Part shown: piece by piece, positions 33,965-45,100 of the stretch
Numbering within the stretch: position 1 is the first letter of the stretch
Layout of the letters: every line of letters begins with the position of its first letter
Assembly: GCA_963666705.2 (NCBI GenBank)
Contig: CAXXKO010000004.1
Coordinates: 186,001-250,000, forward strand
Length of the DNA stretch: 64,000 nt
Source of the DNA: G963666705 sp963666705
GTDB lineage: Bacteria > Pseudomonadota > Alphaproteobacteria > CADEGL01
Direction of reading: 5' to 3'
The notes under the pieces: generated by a model
The model's input: the letters and a program-made list of their open reading frames with translations, nothing else
The model's database searches: none
What the model was told of the DNA's origin: nothing
Program-made: the position numbers and the translations under genes

Positions 33965-35296
33965 ATGGGGGTTGGTGGAAAGACAGCATCCCAACCGCAC
34001 ACACGGTCCGCGTTCGATGCGCCGCACGAGGCATGCTTGATACGCACGCTCACGCCTGGTCACGTTCTCGCCTTTACCGCATTCTTCATCCTGCCGCTCG
34101 CGGTCATGGCACCTATCCTACTGTCGAGTCTGGTCGCGGCGGTGGGGCTGGCCGCGTTGGTCCTTCTGCTTTTGGACCCGCGCCTCGCGAGCGGCATCCC
34201 GTGGGGTTTCGTTGTGGGGCTCGGCCTGCTTCTGGCCTGGGGTGGGCTGTCGACCCTGTGGTCGGTGGATGCGGCCCAGAGCCTCCTGCTGGCGGGCAAG
34301 CTCCTTGCGAGTCTGGTCGGCGGAACGGCGCTGGTGGCGCTTGCGCGGTCGCTCTCGACGGACGCGCGACGCATGGTCGAGGGCGCACTGATTCTCGGCG
34401 TGGCTACTGGGTTCGCTCTGCTGGCGTTCGAGCAGGCAACCGGCGGCGCGATCCATCGCGCCGCGCGGCAGTTTCTCAATCCGGAAGACCCGCGGTTCGT
34501 CTATTCGGTAGCCTTCAACCGGTCGACGGTCATGATCGCGCTACTGATTTGGCCAGCCATTTGCGGCCTTCTTCGCAGAGGGCATCGCCTCCTCGCCGGC
34601 CTGGCATTCGCCGCGGGCCTCGCTCTTATCGGCCAACTCGAGAATACCGCCTCCCTCCTCGCCGGCGCCATTGGGCTCGTGGTTTTCGCGGCGGCGCTCG
34701 TCAGCGCAAAATGGACGGCCCGGACGCTGGTGGCCCTGGTTCTCGTGGGGACGGCTCTCATTCCGTTTGCGCCCACGACGGTCCTGGAGCCCAATCGAAT
34801 GGCTCGGCTGGTGCCGGGGATCGAGATGCCGCACTTCCATAGGCTGGTAATCTGGCATTTCGTGGCCGAGCGCATCGCGGAACGGCCCGTCGCCGGTTGG
34901 GGCCTCAATGCTTCGCGCTCCATTCCGGGCGGGAGCGATGCCGTGTTACTGGTGTTGGGGGACCGTGACGGGGATGGTGCCGCCGTCGCCAAATTGCGTC
35001 AAAGCGTCATGGAACAGCTTCCCCTGCACCCCCATAGCGCCGCGCTGCAATGGTGGCTCGAGTTGGGGGCGGTCGGCGCTCTTATGGGGGCGGGCCTGAT
35101 CGTCGCGCTCATCCATGCGTCGCGGCGACGCAGCGGGGCGCGGGCCGAGACGGCCGCCACGCTCGCCATGGTGACGGCGGCCATCTCCGTCTCCATGCTG
35201 AGTTACAACATTTGGCAGAGCTGGTGGGTGGCCGCGCTATGGCTTTGCGCGGCAATGGTTTTGGCGGTGCGCCGGGGCGAACACGCCCGGGATTGA
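33965..35296 (+). CDS. O-antigen ligase / Wzy-type polymerase
   Basis: Up to 443 residues; about 10-11 hydrophobic segments. The first 24 residues are hydrophilic, and an in-frame TTG at 34037 near the first membrane helix is an alternative start. The large periplasmic loop near residues 290-360 contains PVAGWGLNASRS and LPLHPHSAALQWWLELG, the conserved G-x-G and H-x-H-S features of the Wzy_C/WaaL family. These inner-membrane proteins polymerise or ligate undecaprenyl-linked glycans on the periplasmic side. Low similarity within the family does not let me choose between polymerase and ligase. Confidence 0.85.
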   Translation: MGVGGKTASQPHTRSAFDAPHEACLIRTLTPGHVLAFTAFFILPLAVMAPILLSSLVAAVGLAALVLLLLDPRLASGIPWGFVVGLGLLLAWGGLSTLWSVDAAQSLLLAGKLLASLVGGTALVALARSLSTDARRMVEGALILGVATGFALLAFEQATGGAIHRAARQFLNPEDPRFVYSVAFNRSTVMIALLIWPAICGLLRRGHRLLAGLAFAAGLALIGQLENTASLLAGAIGLVVFAAALVSAKWTARTLVALVLVGTALIPFAPTTVLEPNRMARLVPGIEMPHFHRLVIWHFVAERIAERPVAGWGLNASRSIPGGSDAVLLVLGDRDGDGAAVAKLRQSVMEQLPLHPHSAALQWWLELGAVGALMGAGLIVALIHASRRRSGARAETAATLAMVTAAISVSMLSYNIWQSWWVAALWLCAAMVLAVRRGEHARD

Positions 35297-35309
35297 GCGG
35301 CGGGGCGGG

Positions 35310-36314
35310 ATGGTGAGCTGGTTGACCATGGCGGCGGCCACAATAGTCGCCCTTGGCGCAAGCTGGGCGGCGACGGGCGCGGTTCTGCGCTTCCTCGAAT
35401 CGCGCGCCATCCTCGACGAGCCCAATCCGCGCAGCAGCCACCAGCGGCCGACGCCCCGGGGCGGCGGCATCGCGGTCATGGGCGTGGTCCTGCCCGCCTG
35501 GGCCGCGATCGCGCTATTGGGCGCCGACGGCGGACCGGTCTGGGTCGTGCTGGCCGGCGCCGTCCCGCTCGCCGCCCTCTCCTGGGCCGACGACCTGCGA
35601 GGCCTCCCCGCCGCGGCGCGCCTCGCCGCCCACGCGCTCGCCGTCGCCCTCGGCTTGGCCGCCCTCTCGGGCATGGGGCCGGTGTTCCAAGGCATCCTGC
35701 CGGGCTGGCTGGATACCCTCGCCGCCGCGCTTCTGTGGTTGTGGTTCCTCAACCTCTTCAATTTCATGGACGGCATCGACGGCATCGCGGGCGTGGAGGC
35801 CGCGACCGTCGGCGGTGGGCTCGCCCTCGTCGCCGCGCTCGCGGGCGGCGGGTCCGGGGCGGCGCCTTACGCCCTCACCCTGGCGGCGGCGGCGCTCGGC
35901 TTCCTGGCCTGGAACTGGCACCCGGCGCGCCTCTTCCTGGGCGACGTGGGCAGCGTGCCGCTCGGTTACCTGCTGGGCTGGCTGCTGCTCATCGCCGCCG
36001 CCGGGGGCCAATGGGCGCCGGCCCTGATCCTGCCGCTCTACTACCTTGCCGATGCGAGCATCACACTCGGCCGGCGGCTCGCGCGCGGCGAGCGGATCTG
36101 GCTCGCGCACCGGGAGCATTTCTACCAGCGCGCCGTGCGAGGCGGGCGCGGTCACGGGCAAGTGGCCCTCACCATCCTCGCCGCCAACCTCGCCCTCGTC
36201 GCCCTGGCGGGCGCCGCCGCCCTCTGGCCCCCGCCATGGGCCGCGCTTGCGGGTGCGGTCCTCACCGTCGGCTTTCTGCTCTATTGCCTGTCCCGTCCCG
36301 CACGACCGGGCTGA
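35310..36314 (+). CDS. Undecaprenyl-phosphate sugar-1-phosphate transferase (WecA/MraY family)
   Basis: 334 residues with ~10 membrane segments. Diagnostic cytoplasmic loops are present: DEPNPRSSHQRPTPRGGG near residue 35, WADDLRG (the DD metal motif), NLFNFMDGIDGIAG, LFLGDVGSVPLG and the C-terminal HREHFYQRA (basic HIH-type loop). The enzyme moves HexNAc-1-phosphate from UDP to the lipid carrier and so starts glycan repeat-unit assembly. The next gene makes a 4-keto-6-deoxy sugar that family members of the WbpL branch can use. Confidence 0.92.
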   Translation: MVSWLTMAAATIVALGASWAATGAVLRFLESRAILDEPNPRSSHQRPTPRGGGIAVMGVVLPAWAAIALLGADGGPVWVVLAGAVPLAALSWADDLRGLPAAARLAAHALAVALGLAALSGMGPVFQGILPGWLDTLAAALLWLWFLNLFNFMDGIDGIAGVEAATVGGGLALVAALAGGGSGAAPYALTLAAAALGFLAWNWHPARLFLGDVGSVPLGYLLGWLLLIAAAGGQWAPALILPLYYLADASITLGRRLARGERIWLAHREHFYQRAVRGGRGHGQVALTILAANLALVALAGAAALWPPPWAALAGAVLTVGFLLYCLSRPARPG

Positions 36315-36397
36315 CGGGATTCTTGTTTGGGCGCCCCTGTGCTATGGTCGCCCCCGGCCCGCCGAGGCCAGTCCGCGAGACCGCCCGATAAGCGCCC

Positions 36398-38311
36398 ATG
36401 ACCCGCCTGAGCCGTGCCCACATCGCCTATCTCCACGACGTCTTCATGGCGGCGGCGTCGTTCCTGATCGCGTTCTATCTGCGGGTCGGCGACGCCTTCG
36501 CCTGGTACCCGATCGAATTCATCCTGCTCGGCACCGCCCTGTTCACGGCGGTGTGCGCCGGCGTCTTCTGGTTCATGCGGCTCTACCGCGGGGTCTGGGG
36601 CTACGCGTCGCTCAACGACATGATGGCGATCAGCCGCGCGGTGACCCTGGCGCTGCTCATCTTCCTGCCGCTCATGTTCCTGGTCACGCGCCTTCAGGAT
36701 TTGCCGCGCTCGCTCCTACTCATCAACTGGTTCGTGCTGCTGGCGCTGCTCGGCGGCCCGCGCATTCTCTACCGGGTCCTCAAGGACCGCAGCCTGGCCG
36801 AGGTCATGGCCCGCGGCGGGCAGCAACGGGTGCCGGTGCTGCTGATCGGCGCGGGCGACGGCACCGAGCTGTTCCTGCGCGCGATGCGGCAGGCGGGTGC
36901 GGGGTACCGGGTTGTCGGCATCCTCGACCGGGACGGCGGCCATGTGGGCCGCAAGATCCACGGCATCGACGTGCTGGGGCGCCTCGAAGAGATCGGCTCG
37001 GCCATCGAGCGCCTGTCGCGCCAGGCCCAGCGCCCGCGCCGGCTGATCATCACCAGCCAGAAGCTCGAAGGGGCCGAGGTGCGCGCCCTGCTCGAGTTCG
37101 CCGAGGCCCACGGCATGCCGCTCGACCGTCTGCCGCGCCTCACTGACTTCAAGATCGGGGTGAGCGACGGGATCGAGGTCAAGCCGGTGGCGATCGAGGA
37201 CCTGCTGGGCCGGCCCCAGACCGTGCTCGACCGCGACGGCATGCGGGCGCTGATCGCGGGCCGGCGCGTCCTCGTCACCGGCGCCGGCGGGACCATCGGC
37301 TCCGAGCTGGTGCGCCAGATCTCCGACTTCAGCCCGGCGCGGCTCACCCTCTTCGACAATAGCGAGCACGGCCTCTACGGGATCGACCTCGAGCTCGGCG
37401 AGCGGCACCCGGGCCTCGCCCGCGATGCGGTCCTCGGCGACGTGCGCGACGCGGCGCGCATCGCCGAGGTGGTCGGGCAAATCGCGCCCGAGCTGGTGTT
37501 CCACGCCGCCGCCCTCAAGCACGTGCCCGTGGTCGAGGCCCACCCGACCGAGGGGGTGCTGACCAACACCATCGGCACGCGCAACCTGGCCGACGCCTGC
37601 CGGGCGGGCGGGGTCGGCGCCATGGTGCTCATCTCCACCGACAAGGCGGTCAATCCGGCCAACGTCATGGGCGCCACCAAGCGCGTGGCGGAGAGCTACT
37701 GCCAGGCCCTCGACATCGCCGAGGCGGCGCGCGAGGGCGGCACCCGCTACGTCACGGTGCGCTTCGGCAACGTGCTCGGCTCGACCGGCTCGGTGGTGCC
37801 GCTGTTCCAGCGTCAGCTCGCCGCCGGCGGCCCCCTGACCGTCACGGACGCGGCGATGACGCGCTATTTCATGACCACGCGCGAGGCGGTCGAGCTCGTG
37901 CTCCAGGCCTCCGCCCTCGGCCTCGAGGGCGCGGCCGAGGCGGGCAAGATCTACGTCCTCGACATGGGCGAGCCGGTGCGCATCCTCGACCTCGCCAAGC
38001 AGATGATCCGCCTCGCCGGCCTCCATCCCGACAGCGACGTGGAGATCGTCTTCACCGGCCCGCGGCCGGGCGAGAAGCTGCACGAGGAGTTGTTCCACGC
38101 CGCCGAGCAGCCGGTGCCGACCGCGCGGGCGGGCATCCTCCTCGCCGCCCCCCGCGCCGCCGACGGGGCGTTCCTCGCCAAGGCGCTCGCCGAGCTCGAG
38201 GACGCGGCGCGGGCCGGCGACCGCGCCGCGACCGAGGCCATCCTCTGCCGCATGGTGCCCGAATACGCGCCGCGCCAGGCCGCTTCATCCCCCGCCGCCG
38301 TGACCCGGTAG
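36398..38311 (+). CDS. Membrane-bound nucleotide-sugar 4,6-dehydratase (WbpM/PglF/CapD-like)
   Basis: 637 residues. The first ~125 hold four membrane helices, followed by a CoA-binding-like Rossmann region (LLIGAGDGTELFLRAM) and, from ~residue 290, the SDR dehydratase with VTGAGGTIGSELVRQI and AAALKHVPVVEAHPTE. The usual Tyr of YxxxK is replaced: the segment reads MGATKRVAE, as in the large UDP-GlcNAc dehydratases where Met replaces Tyr. It makes UDP-4-keto-6-deoxy-GlcNAc for bacillosamine, QuiNAc or FucNAc. Unlike pseB it belongs to the retaining class. It ends the glycan locus. Confidence 0.92.
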   Translation: MTRLSRAHIAYLHDVFMAAASFLIAFYLRVGDAFAWYPIEFILLGTALFTAVCAGVFWFMRLYRGVWGYASLNDMMAISRAVTLALLIFLPLMFLVTRLQDLPRSLLLINWFVLLALLGGPRILYRVLKDRSLAEVMARGGQQRVPVLLIGAGDGTELFLRAMRQAGAGYRVVGILDRDGGHVGRKIHGIDVLGRLEEIGSAIERLSRQAQRPRRLIITSQKLEGAEVRALLEFAEAHGMPLDRLPRLTDFKIGVSDGIEVKPVAIEDLLGRPQTVLDRDGMRALIAGRRVLVTGAGGTIGSELVRQISDFSPARLTLFDNSEHGLYGIDLELGERHPGLARDAVLGDVRDAARIAEVVGQIAPELVFHAAALKHVPVVEAHPTEGVLTNTIGTRNLADACRAGGVGAMVLISTDKAVNPANVMGATKRVAESYCQALDIAEAAREGGTRYVTVRFGNVLGSTGSVVPLFQRQLAAGGPLTVTDAAMTRYFMTTREAVELVLQASALGLEGAAEAGKIYVLDMGEPVRILDLAKQMIRLAGLHPDSDVEIVFTGPRPGEKLHEELFHAAEQPVPTARAGILLAAPRAADGAFLAKALAELEDAARAGDRAATEAILCRMVPEYAPRQAASSPAAVTR

Positions 38312-38346
38312 GGCCCGCCCGGGGCCGCCGAGACAGAGCGACGAGA

Positions 38347-39933
<1,587 letters not shown>

Positions 39934-40062
39934 GAGCCTGTCCGAGATTTGACGTTGTCGGCAAACATTGGGGTTATGGCGAGTGGTCTTGGCATGATTG
40001 TGTTGGTTCGCCTTTTGGGTGGTGCTTCCAGGCGCTCGTCGGCTCAAAAAAGGTGTCAGGCA

Positions 40063-40083
40063 AAAAGGTGTAAGGCACCTTTT
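40063..40083. terminator. Terminator-like hairpin between purH and UMF1 gene
   Basis: AAAAGGTG and CACCTTTT form an 8-bp perfect stem with a 5-base loop. A near-copy of the left arm (AAAAAAGGTG) sits 11 bases before it. On the minus strand the arm ends in a T-run, so it could end the UMF1 transcript; it also lies downstream of purH. The 39934-40040 stretch before it holds nothing I recognise. Confidence 0.45.
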
Positions 40084-40122
40084 CGCGTTACCTGCTCGCG
40101 CGGAACCGGTGGCAACCCCGGC

Positions 40123-41376
40123 CTACCCGTCCTCCCGTTCCTCCTCCTGGCGCACGCCCCAGAGGAGCCAGAGGCCGGCGAAGAGGAAGACCAGGATCGC
40201 CGCCATGCCGAGGCGGAAGCTGCCGCTGGCCCAGGTGACGGCCCAGACGGCGGAGAGGCCGGCCCAACTGGCGACGCGCCCGGCGAGGCCGTAGAGACCG
40301 AACATCTCCGTGCGCAGGGCCTCGGGCGCCATGCGCGCCATGAGCGAGCGGCTCGCCGCCTGGGCCGGGCCGAAGAAGACGCTGAGCAGAATCGTGAAGA
40401 CCCAGAACCAGAAGGCCGAGTCGACGGCGAGCGCGGCGGCGCCGAATACGCCGATGGCTGCGACCGCGATCATGACCGTGGGCTTGGCGCCGACGAGGTC
40501 GTCGACCCAGGCGAAGGCGGCGGCGCCGAGCCCGGCGGCGACGTTGAGGGCGATGCCGAAGACGATGATCTCGGAGAAGCCCATGCCGAAGGTCTTGCCG
40601 GCATAGACCGCGCCCAGGGCGAACAGGGTGTTGTAGCCGTTCGAATAGAGCAGGAAGGCAAGGAGGAAGCGCACGATCGGGCGGTATTCCCGCCATCTGG
40701 CGAGGGTGCCGGCGAGCTGCCCCAGGCCCTCGCGGACGATTGCGCCCGCGGTCTTGCCGGATTTGGGCCGGTCGGGGACCAGGAGCCAGAAAGGGAGCGA
40801 GAAGAGGACGAACCAGACGGCGACGAGCAGGCTGGTCGCGCGCACATGCTCCTGTGCCGCCACACCCAGGCCGAAGAGCGGCGGATCGGCCTGGATGAAG
40901 GCGAAGAGGCTGACGACGAGGGCGGCGAGGCCGCCGGCGTAGCCGAGCCCCCAGCCCCAGCCCGAGACGCGCCCCACATGGCCCGGCCGGGCCACGTCCG
41001 GCAGCATCGCGTTGTAGAACACCATCGTGAGCTCGAACGCCGTCGTCGCCACCACCACCAGGACGAAGCCGAGCATGAGGTAGGCGGGGGCGGGGGCGAC
41101 GAGCCACAGCAGTGCCGTCGCCACCACCATCAGCGCCGAGATCGCCGCCAGCCACGGCTTGCAGGCGCCGCCCTGGTCGGCGAAGGCGCCGAGGACCGGG
41201 CTCATGATCGCCGTCAGGATGCCCGCGACCGCGCCCGCGAGGGCCCATAGGGCGGCGCCCGAATCCGGGTCGGGGGCCACCACGCGGACGAAGTAGTTGG
41301 CGAACACGAAGGTGCTGACGATGGTTGGGAAGGGCGAGTTGGCCCAGTCGAAGAGGCACCATGCGGCGGTCGCCAC
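40123..41376 (-). CDS. MFS transporter, UMF1 family
   Basis: 417 residues from GTG 41376. The longer frame up to 41523 reads into the repeat element at 41441-41556 and adds a non-homologous Arg-rich tail, so it was rejected. The conserved N-terminus WCLFDWANSPFPTIVSTFVF is the UMF1 hallmark, followed by ~12 membrane helices and SLMARMAPEALRTEMFGLYG in the second half. Bacterial UMF1 proteins are presumed efflux or nutrient transporters of unknown substrate in the inner membrane. It is transcribed towards purH. Confidence 0.9.
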   Translation of the reverse strand: MATAAWCLFDWANSPFPTIVSTFVFANYFVRVVAPDPDSGAALWALAGAVAGILTAIMSPVLGAFADQGGACKPWLAAISALMVVATALLWLVAPAPAYLMLGFVLVVVATTAFELTMVFYNAMLPDVARPGHVGRVSGWGWGLGYAGGLAALVVSLFAFIQADPPLFGLGVAAQEHVRATSLLVAVWFVLFSLPFWLLVPDRPKSGKTAGAIVREGLGQLAGTLARWREYRPIVRFLLAFLLYSNGYNTLFALGAVYAGKTFGMGFSEIIVFGIALNVAAGLGAAAFAWVDDLVGAKPTVMIAVAAIGVFGAAALAVDSAFWFWVFTILLSVFFGPAQAASRSLMARMAPEALRTEMFGLYGLAGRVASWAGLSAVWAVTWASGSFRLGMAAILVFLFAGLWLLWGVRQEEEREDG

Positions 41377-41440
41377 GGGGCCGCCGCGCGGCCCGGGCCC
41401 GGTGGATATGCGGCCCCTCAAGGCCGCCCCGTGCCCACTG

Positions 41441-41556
41441 GAGCGCCTCCACCTCGACGGGAACCGCAGCAGGCCGCAAGGCGGCCCGCTGATCCTCCGG
41501 CGCGCCCGCGCGGGCGCGGGCAATACGGTCCGCTGCCGCGAGCGAAACGATCGCTA
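41441..41556 (+). repeat. Diverged copy of the 110-bp structured intergenic repeat
   Basis: Shares GGCCGCAAGGCGGCC, CGCGCCCGCGCGGGCGCG and GGTCCGCTGCCGCGAGCG with the array at 62.06 kb. The first hairpin (GAGCG.. stem) has decayed through several substitutions. It ends TCGCTAG, exactly like the copy at 58.73 kb, where the 35-bp palindrome begins; here the palindrome is displaced by the element at 41554-41782. The copy overlaps the 5' extension of the UMF1 frame. Confidence 0.8.
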
Positions 41557-41782
41557 GTGGTTCGAACCCGACGAAAGAGGCCCCCTCTCCCTTGGGGAGA
41601 GGGTCGGGGTGAGGGGACGCGCGTCGGCGCGTTATTAAGAGTCTTTCCGCCGCCTGCCGGCGGCCATGCCCTCACCCTCCCGCTTCGCGGGACACTATCT
41701 TTACCCCTCACCCTCCCGCTTCGCGGGTCCACCTCTCTCCCCGGTGGGGAGAGGTTTCCAAGTGTCAGACGCGAACCACTAG
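41554..41782. mobile_element. 229-bp MITE-like element with inverted ends
   Basis: Bounded by CTAGTGGTTCG (41554-41564) and its exact reverse complement CGAACCACTAG (41772-41782). Inside are a CCCTCTCCC/GGGGAGAGGG hairpin near 41583-41603, two 23-bp direct repeats at 41669-41691 and 41705-41727 each ending in a CCCGCTTCGCGGG mini-hairpin, and a CCTCTC../GGGGAGAGG hairpin near 41731-41753. It has no coding capacity. It lies between the diverged 110-bp copy and the 35-bp palindrome that directly adjoin elsewhere, so it looks inserted there. Confidence 0.55.
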
Positions 41783-41813
41783 AGTGGGTCCGATCAAAGC
41801 GGAACCGCTCTAG
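41779..41813. repeat. 35-bp CTAG-bounded palindrome, copy 1
   Basis: Begins CTAGAGTGGGTCCG and ends CGGAACCGCTCTAG around a 7-base loop (ATCAAAG). The same 35-bp element occurs at 58844-58878 and 62719-62753 directly after 110-bp repeat units. The remaining stretch to 41930 contains another GC-rich hairpin (CCCCCTCTCC../GGGGGAGAGAG near 41838-41860) and no ORF. Confidence 0.75.
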
Positions 41814-41930
41814 CGGGTCGAACGCGACACGAGTTTCCCCCTCTCCCCCCGGGGGAGAGAGCTCGGAGCGTCGGGATCGAGCCACTAGCGTACTTTCCAC
41901 TTCCGTGGGATCGGTGCTGGCATATCGGAT

Positions 41931-42090
41931 GGCGCTCTAGCGCCCGGCGAGGGCGCGGAGCTGGTGGCTCGCGACCGACAGCATGGCGATGTCGAGCCCC
42001 TCGGAGGACCGCAGCCGCTCGATCAGCTCCTCGGTCTGGATCGCCGCCTGGCCCCGGCCGCCGAGCCAGACCTCGATCGCGGCGTCGGCC
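41931..42090 (-). pseudogene. Tandem duplicate of the gdh 3' end
   Basis: 160 bp identical to 42097-42256, the last codons and stop of the glutamate dehydrogenase gene, repeated with a 166-bp period. It lies downstream of the true stop, so it is an orphan fragment that encodes nothing by itself. The junction carries short CGGAT homology, consistent with slippage or unequal exchange. The intact gene is unaffected. Confidence 0.9.
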
Positions 42091-42102
42091 GGATCGGGCG
42101 CT

Positions 42103-45100
42103 CTAGCGCCCGGCGAGGGCGCGGAGCTGGTGGCTCGCGACCGACAGCATGGCGATGTCGAGCCCCTCGGAGGACCGCAGCCGCTCGATCAGCTCCTCGG
42201 TCTGGATCGCCGCCTGGCCCCGGCCGCCGAGCCAGACCTCGATCGCGGCGTCGGCCGCGTCCTCGCCTTCGGCGGCGTCGAGCACGGCGAGGGTGAGGTC
42301 GAGCTGATGGCTGAAGACGTCGTCGACAATGGCGCCGATGGCCATGTCCTCCCATTCCGTGTCCCGCTTCATCCGGCGCGCCATGTTGCGCACCCAGTGC
42401 AGGCCGAAGCGGGCGCCGAGCGCGAAATAGACCCGCGCCACGCGCTCGATCGCATGGTCGGTCGAGGTGGCGATGCGCACCAGGTCGCAGGCGGAGATGA
42501 GCACGTCGAGCCCGGCGATGCGGGCGGCCAGCGCCTTGGGCACCCCGCGCCGCTCGAGCTCCGCCGCCCGGGTGCGGAGCTGATCGGCGCGGTCGGGCGT
42601 GACCACGTCGTCCAGCCGGTCGGCGAGGGCGGCGATGCCGGGGCCGTAATCGGCCACGGTCGTGGCCACGTCGAGCGGGGCCGGCAGGTTGAGGAGGAAC
42701 CAGCCCGTGCTGCGCTCCACCACCCGGCTGACGTCGATCAGCATGTTGCTCTGAAGCGCCGCCGGGACCTGGTTGTCGAGCGCCTCGATGCCGGCCCAGA
42801 TCTCGCGCATCTGGAACACGTCGCGGGCGATCGTATAGGCGCGCGCGACATCGCTGCCGGAGACGCCGGCCTTTGCCTCCATCTCGTGGGTGAAGGCGGC
42901 GCCGACGCGGTTCACCATGCTGTTGACCACAAAGGTGGTGATGATCTCGCGGCGCAGGGGATGGCGCTCGAGCGCCTTGCGATAGGGCTTGCGCAGGGGG
43001 GCCGGGAAGTAGCGGCGCAGCTCGCCGAACAGCAGCTTGTCGTCCGGCAGGTCCGACGCGACGAGCTCGTCGAACAGCGCGATCTTGCTGAAGGCGAGCA
43101 GGACGGCGAGCTCGGGCCGGGTCAGGCCCTGTCCCTGCTCCCGGCGCTCGGCGAGCTCCTCATCGTCCGGCAGGCCCTCGATGGCGCGGTTGAGGTGGCC
43201 CTGGCGCTCGAGCGCGCGTATGAGGCGCCACTGGCTGTCCAGCAGCTCGCCGGCCTGGGCTTCCATCACGGAGATGGCCTGGCCCTGCTGGTAGCTGTTG
43301 CGCAGGACGAGGATGGCCAGCTCGTCGGTCATCTTCCCGAGCAGGGCGTCGCGCTGCTTCCCCGTCATGTCGCCCGCCGCGGTAACGCCGCCCAGCAGGA
43401 TCTTGATGTTGACCTCGTGGTCGGAGGCGTCGACGCCGCCCGAGTTGTCGATGGCGTCGGTGTTGATGGCGCCGCCGTTCAGCGCGTACTCGACCCGGCC
43501 GAGCTGGGTCAGGCCGAGATTGGCGCCCTCGCCCACGACGCGGGCGCGCAAGTCGCGGCCGTCCACCCGGACCCCGTCGCTGGCCCGGTCGCCCACATCG
43601 AGGTGGGTCTCGTGGCTGGCCTTGACGTAGGTGCCGATGCCGCCGAACCAGAGCAGGTCGACCGGCGTCTGGAGCAGGGCGCGGATGAGCGCCTGGGGCG
43701 TGACGGAATCCTCTTCCATTCCCGTGAGCGCCTTGATCTCGGGCGTGAGCGCGATGGCCTTGAGGCTGCGGTCGAAGACGCCCCCGCCGGCGGAGATCAG
43801 GCTCTCTCCGTAATCGGCCCAGCTCGACCGCGGCAGATCGAAGAGGCGCCGGCGCTCGGCGAAGCCGGTGGCCGGATCGGGGTCGGGGTCGATGAAAATG
43901 TGCAGGTGGTTGAAGGCGCCGACCAGCTTGGTATATGGGCTCAGCAACATACCATTGCCGAACACGTCGCCCGACATGTCGCCCACGCCCACGACCGTGA
44001 ACGCCTCGGACTGAATGTCGAGCGCGAGCTCGCGGAAATGCCGCTTGACGCATTCCCAGGCGCCGCGCGCGGTGATGCCCATGCCCTTGTGGTCGTAGCC
44101 GGCCGACCCGCCCGAGGCGAAGGCGTCGCCGAGCCAGTAGCCATAGTCCTTGGCGACGGCGTTGGCGATGTCGGAGAAGGTCGCCGTGCCCTTGTCGGCG
44201 GCGGCGACGATGTAGGGGTCGTCGCCATCGAGCCGCACAACCCGGGGCGGGGGGGTGACCCGGTCGCCGTCGCGGTTGTCGGTGAGGTCGAGCATGCCGC
44301 GGATCAGGGTCTTGTAGCAGGCCACCACCTCTTCCATGAGCGCCTCGCGCCCGCCGCCTGGCGGTGGGCGCTTGACCACGAAGCCGCCCTTCGCACCCAC
44401 CGGCACGATGAGCGCGTTCTTGACCGTCTGCGCCTTCATGAGGCCGAGCACCTCGGTGCGGAAATCCTCGCGCCGGTCGGACCAGCGGATGCCGCCGCGG
44501 GCCACGGGGCCGCCGCGCAGGTGGATGGCCTCGACGCGCGGCGAATAGACCGTGATCTCGACCCAGGGCCGGGGCAGGGGCAGGTCCGTGATCCGCGCGC
44601 TGTCGAGCTTGAGGGCGAGGTAGGGCTTCGCCGCGCCGTCGGGCCCGGCCTGGTAGAAGTTGGTGCGCAGGGTGGCGCGGACGAGGTTGAGGATGCGCCG
44701 CAGGATGCGGTCCTCGTCGAGGTTGGCGATGCCGTCGATGCCTTCCTCGACCTCGGCCGCGAGCGCCTCGAGGCGCGCTTCGACATCGGTCTGACGGTCG
44801 GGGTCGAAGCGCGTCTCGAACATCTCGACCAGCCGGCGCACCAGCCGCGGATGGGCCGACAGGGTCTCCTCGATATAGGACTGCGAATGGGTGATGCGCG
44901 CCTGGCGCAGGTAGCGGATATAGGCGCGCAGGATCACCACCTGGCGCCAGCCGAGGCCGGCCCCTATGACCAGGCGGTTGAGGCCGTCATCCTCCATCTC
45001 GCCGTGCCAGACACGCTCGAAGGCCTCCTGGAAATTGTCGCGAATCGCCGCGAGATCGACTTCCCCGCCATCGCCGCGCATGAGGAAATCATGGATATAG

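Noticed and set aside
39934..40062. Remnant of an insertion sequence after purH
   Set aside because: The lower-GC stretch and the repeated AAAAAGGTGT motifs hint at an element, but no transposase fragment or paired ends could be identified.
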